From JAFDWI01 sp963764215 (lineage in GTDB: Bacteria; Actinomycetota; Acidimicrobiia; Acidimicrobiales; Iamiaceae), in assembly GCA_963764215.1 (NCBI GenBank), contig CAVXRS010000006.1:1-64000 (forward strand): DNA of 64,000 nt. Reading direction: 5' to 3'. Numbering within the stretch: the stretch's first letter is position 1; every line of letters starts with the position of its first letter. Below are positions 61,748-64,000 of the stretch, piece after piece. The notes below the pieces were generated by a model. The model saw only the letters and a program-made list of their open reading frames with translations. It was not told the DNA's origin and did not search any database. A program made the translations under genes and the position numbers.

Positions 61748-63030
61748 ATGTGCGACACGCTGGTGGTCGAAACCGACGACGGGATGCTGTTCGCCAAGAA
61801 CAGCGACCGGGACCCGAACGAACCCCAACTGATCCGCCGACACGCCGCCGCGGACCACCCGGCGGAGTCGAGCGTTGCCTGCACGTGGATGTCGATCGCC
61901 CAGGTGCCCCACACCCATGCGGTTCTGCTGTCCCAACCGTGGTGGATGTGGGGAGCCGAGATGGGCGCCAACGAACACGGCGTGACCATCGGCAACGAAG
62001 CGGTGTTCAACCGGGCGGGCACCGCCAGGACCGGGCTGCTGGGCATGGACCTGGTGCGCCTCGCCCTGGAACGCGCCGATTCGGCGGCCGGCGCCGTGGA
62101 GGTCATCGTCACCCTGCTCGAGCAGTTCGGGCAGGGAGGCTCGTGCAGCCACGACCATCCCGGGTTCCGCTACGACAACTCCTATCTGATCGCCGACCCC
62201 GACGGCGCCGTCGTGCTCGAGACCGCGGGGCGCGCCTGGGCCACCGAAGAGGTGACCGGTCGATGCCGGTCGATCTCGAATGGCTACACGATCCCGGACT
62301 TCGCCCGGGCGCACGCCGACCGGGTGCGCCCGCTCCTCGCCCGTGGCGCCACCCGCCGTCGGCGCACCGAGCAGTCCGGTTCGACGTGTCCAGGGCCCCG
62401 GCGACCTGTTCGCCGCCCTCCGTGACCACGGTGACCACGCCGTCCCCCGCTACCACCGGCTCAACGGCGCGCTCGGCGCACCGTGCGCCCATGCGGGTGG
62501 CTGCGCGACGTCCACCCAGACGACCGCGTCGTGGGTCGCGGACCTGGGTGACCGTGACCGGCAACTGCACTGGGTGACCGCCGGCGCCGCGCCGTGCACG
62601 TCGATCTTCAAACCGATCCGGGTCGACGAGCCCACGTCGTCCGACCCCGTCCGGCGACCCGTCCGGCGACACCTCGGAGGCCACCAACCGGTTCGATCCC
62701 TCCATCGGCTGGTGGCGCCACGAACTTCTCCACCGCCGGGTTTTGCGGGACCCGGGCGCCTCGACCGCCCGATTCGGTACCACCCGTGACCGTCTGGAGG
62801 CCGCCTGGCTCGCCGACCCGCCGCCCACGTCCCAGGCCTTCGCCGTCGCGGCATCCCACACCGCCGAGTGGTATGCGGACCTGGTCGCCGCAGACCTCGT
62901 CGATCGGCGACCCCGCTGGCTCGCCGCCCACTGGCGCCGCCTCGACCAAGCCGCAGGGGTCCCTGATTCCCTGCCGTTGTCGACCCTGGCCGCCGCAGGC
63001 GAGCCTGGTACTGCCGAGCTCGTCGCATGA
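61748..63030 (+). CDS. C69/secernin-like Ntn-hydrolase (dipeptidase family), with frameshifts
   Basis: About 427 codons. After removal of Met the N-terminal nucleophile is Cys2 of MCDTLVVETDDGMLFAKNSDRDPNEPQ, the C69 peptidase signature; WWMWGAEMGANEHGVTIGNEAVF is also conserved. The frame changes near 62350-62390 (after ATRRR) and again near 62640-62740. The later frames contain GDLFAALRDHG.., APCAHAGGCATSTQTTASWVADL and a C-terminal helix region ending GEPGTAELVA. TAGGGT (61735-61740) ends 7 nt before ATG 61748. The stop overlaps the amine oxidase start as ATGA. Substrate unknown. Confidence 0.85.
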
Positions 63031-64000
63031 GCGCGCATCGGTCCGTCATCGTCGTCGGCGCCGGTCTCGCGGGACTCGCCGCCGCGCGCCGACTCACCGC
63101 CGCCGGCATCGACACCCGGGTGCTCGAAGCCCGCGATCGGGTGGGCGGCCGCACCGAAGGCACCCTCACCAGCGATGGCACCGCCGTCGATCTGGGCGGC
63201 CAGTGGATCGGTCCCGGCCAGACCCGCATCGCCGAGCTGGCCACCGAGTGCGGCCTCGACACCTTCGACACCTACAACGCCGGATCCCTCCTGGTGGATC
63301 TGGCCGGCAAGCAGTCCCGCATGGGCTCGACCCGCGGTGCGGTCCCGAAGCTGAATCCCATCGCGCTGGTCGATTTGGCCCAGGGGCTGCGACGATTCAC
63401 CCGGTTGGCGAACCGGGTTCCCCTGGCCGAGCCGTGGCGCGCCAAGAATGCCGAGTTGCTCGACGGCCAGACCTTCGAGACCTGGATCCGCCACAACCTG
63501 CGCACCCCGACGGGACGGAACTACTTCCGGATCGCCACCGAGGCCGTGTTCGCCGCGAACTCGGCCGACCTGTCCGCGTTGCACGCGCTGTTCTATGCCC
63601 ACTCGGGCGCAGACCTCGAGACGCTGCTCTCGGTGGACCGGGGTGCCCAGCAGACCCGCATCGTCGGCGGGGCGTTCCGCATCGCCCAGGTGATGGCCGA
63701 GCAACTGGGCGACCGCGTCCAGCTCGGTGAAGCGGTCCGGCGGATCGAACACGACGACAACCGCGTGCAGGTGTCCACCCGCGATGGGCAGACCTACACG
63801 GCCGACGCGGTGATCGTGACCCTGCCGCCGACTCTGGCCGGACGGCTCGAATACGCGCCGGCGCTACCCGGATGGCGCGACCAACTCACCCAGAAGCTGC
63901 CGGCCGGTTCGGTGATCAAGATCCACGCCGTCTACCCGCGGCCGTTCTGGCGCGACGACGGCCTCAACGGCCAGGCCGCCTCCGACGAAGGGCCGGTCAA
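63027..64000 (+). CDS. Flavin monoamine oxidase family protein (3' end outside window)
   Basis: 324 residues are visible. FAD-binding dinucleotide fold SVIVVGAGLAGLAAARRLTAAG, EARDRVGGRTEG, DLGGQWIGPGQ and the mid-domain RIVGGAFRIAQVMAEQLGD, DAVIVTLPPTLAG. Typical of amine oxidases acting on primary or secondary amines. The start ATG 63027 overlaps the stop of the C69 hydrolase, so the two form an operon. The gene runs off the right edge, roughly 110-130 residues short of the family length. Confidence 0.93.
   Translation, partial: MSAHRSVIVVGAGLAGLAAARRLTAAGIDTRVLEARDRVGGRTEGTLTSDGTAVDLGGQWIGPGQTRIAELATECGLDTFDTYNAGSLLVDLAGKQSRMGSTRGAVPKLNPIALVDLAQGLRRFTRLANRVPLAEPWRAKNAELLDGQTFETWIRHNLRTPTGRNYFRIATEAVFAANSADLSALHALFYAHSGADLETLLSVDRGAQQTRIVGGAFRIAQVMAEQLGDRVQLGEAVRRIEHDDNRVQVSTRDGQTYTADAVIVTLPPTLAGRLEYAPALPGWRDQLTQKLPAGSVIKIHAVYPRPFWRDDGLNGQAASDEGPV

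Overview
The window is a GC-rich chromosomal segment with dense coding on both strands. It most likely comes from an actinomycete (phylum Actinomycetota), and a member of Acidimicrobiia would fit. The evidence is an F420-type LLM oxidoreductase, an ImuA/ImuB/DnaE2 SOS mutasome with actinobacterial LexA boxes, a DosS/DosR-like pair with GGGAC..GTCCC boxes, a KstR-like palindrome, and many leaderless promoters in which a TANNNT hexamer ends 6-9 nt before the start codon. No taxonomic marker such as rRNA or a ribosomal protein is present, so the class assignment is inference. At least 14 recognisable genes carry +/-1 frameshifts, several at G or C runs. This points to residual consensus errors in an assembly more than to mass decay. 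Such genes are annotated end to end and the shift position is stated.

Layout, 1-20 kb: acyl-CoA ligase (cut at the left edge), aquaporin, AT3-SGNH acyltransferase, GH3 beta-glucosidase and a LON-substrate-binding protein. Next is a complete ECF vitamin transporter operon (T, A, A, S) on the minus strand behind a cobalamin riboswitch, so it very probably imports cobalamin. ALDH, LLM oxidoreductase and an MFS exporter follow. Two GGDEF proteins then flank a fluoride-riboswitch-controlled pair of FluC/CrcB channels.

20-33 kb: imuA-imuB under an SOS promoter, small metabolic genes, and a DosRS-like hypoxia/stress block (membrane protein, two universal stress proteins, APC permease, sensor kinase, NarL regulator) with three DosR-like boxes. 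A phosphoesterase, a GNAT and two promoter-bearing N-terminal gene remnants follow.

33-45 kb: dnaE2 under a matching SOS promoter. It is inflated by in-frame copies of two interspersed repeat families: a 51-bp imperfect palindrome (called A here, six copies in the window) and a 99-bp hairpin-forming unit (called B, five copies, all inside dnaE2). Then come pyrophosphatase, an amidohydrolase, a TetR/membrane-protein pair, a serine protease, a class V aminotransferase, ung bracketed by two A repeats, and an HNH nuclease. All six A copies lie in, before or beside DNA-repair genes (imuAB, dnaE2, ung). This is the most unusual feature of the window.

45-64 kb: two SDRs, a NiCoT nickel/cobalt permease with a perfect palindromic operator, an amidohydrolase behind a KstR-like palindrome, a beta-lactamase-fold lipoprotein, TerC, and an MFS transporter fused to a nucleophile-less alpha/beta-hydrolase domain. 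A scar with two truncated genes (P-type ATPase and DUF4143 ATPase) follows. Then come hyuAB, a MntA-HepT toxin-antitoxin pair, tRNA-Arg(ACG), a DJ-1/PfpI protein, haloalkane dehalogenase, a C69/secernin-type Ntn hydrolase and a flavin amine oxidase cut by the right edge.
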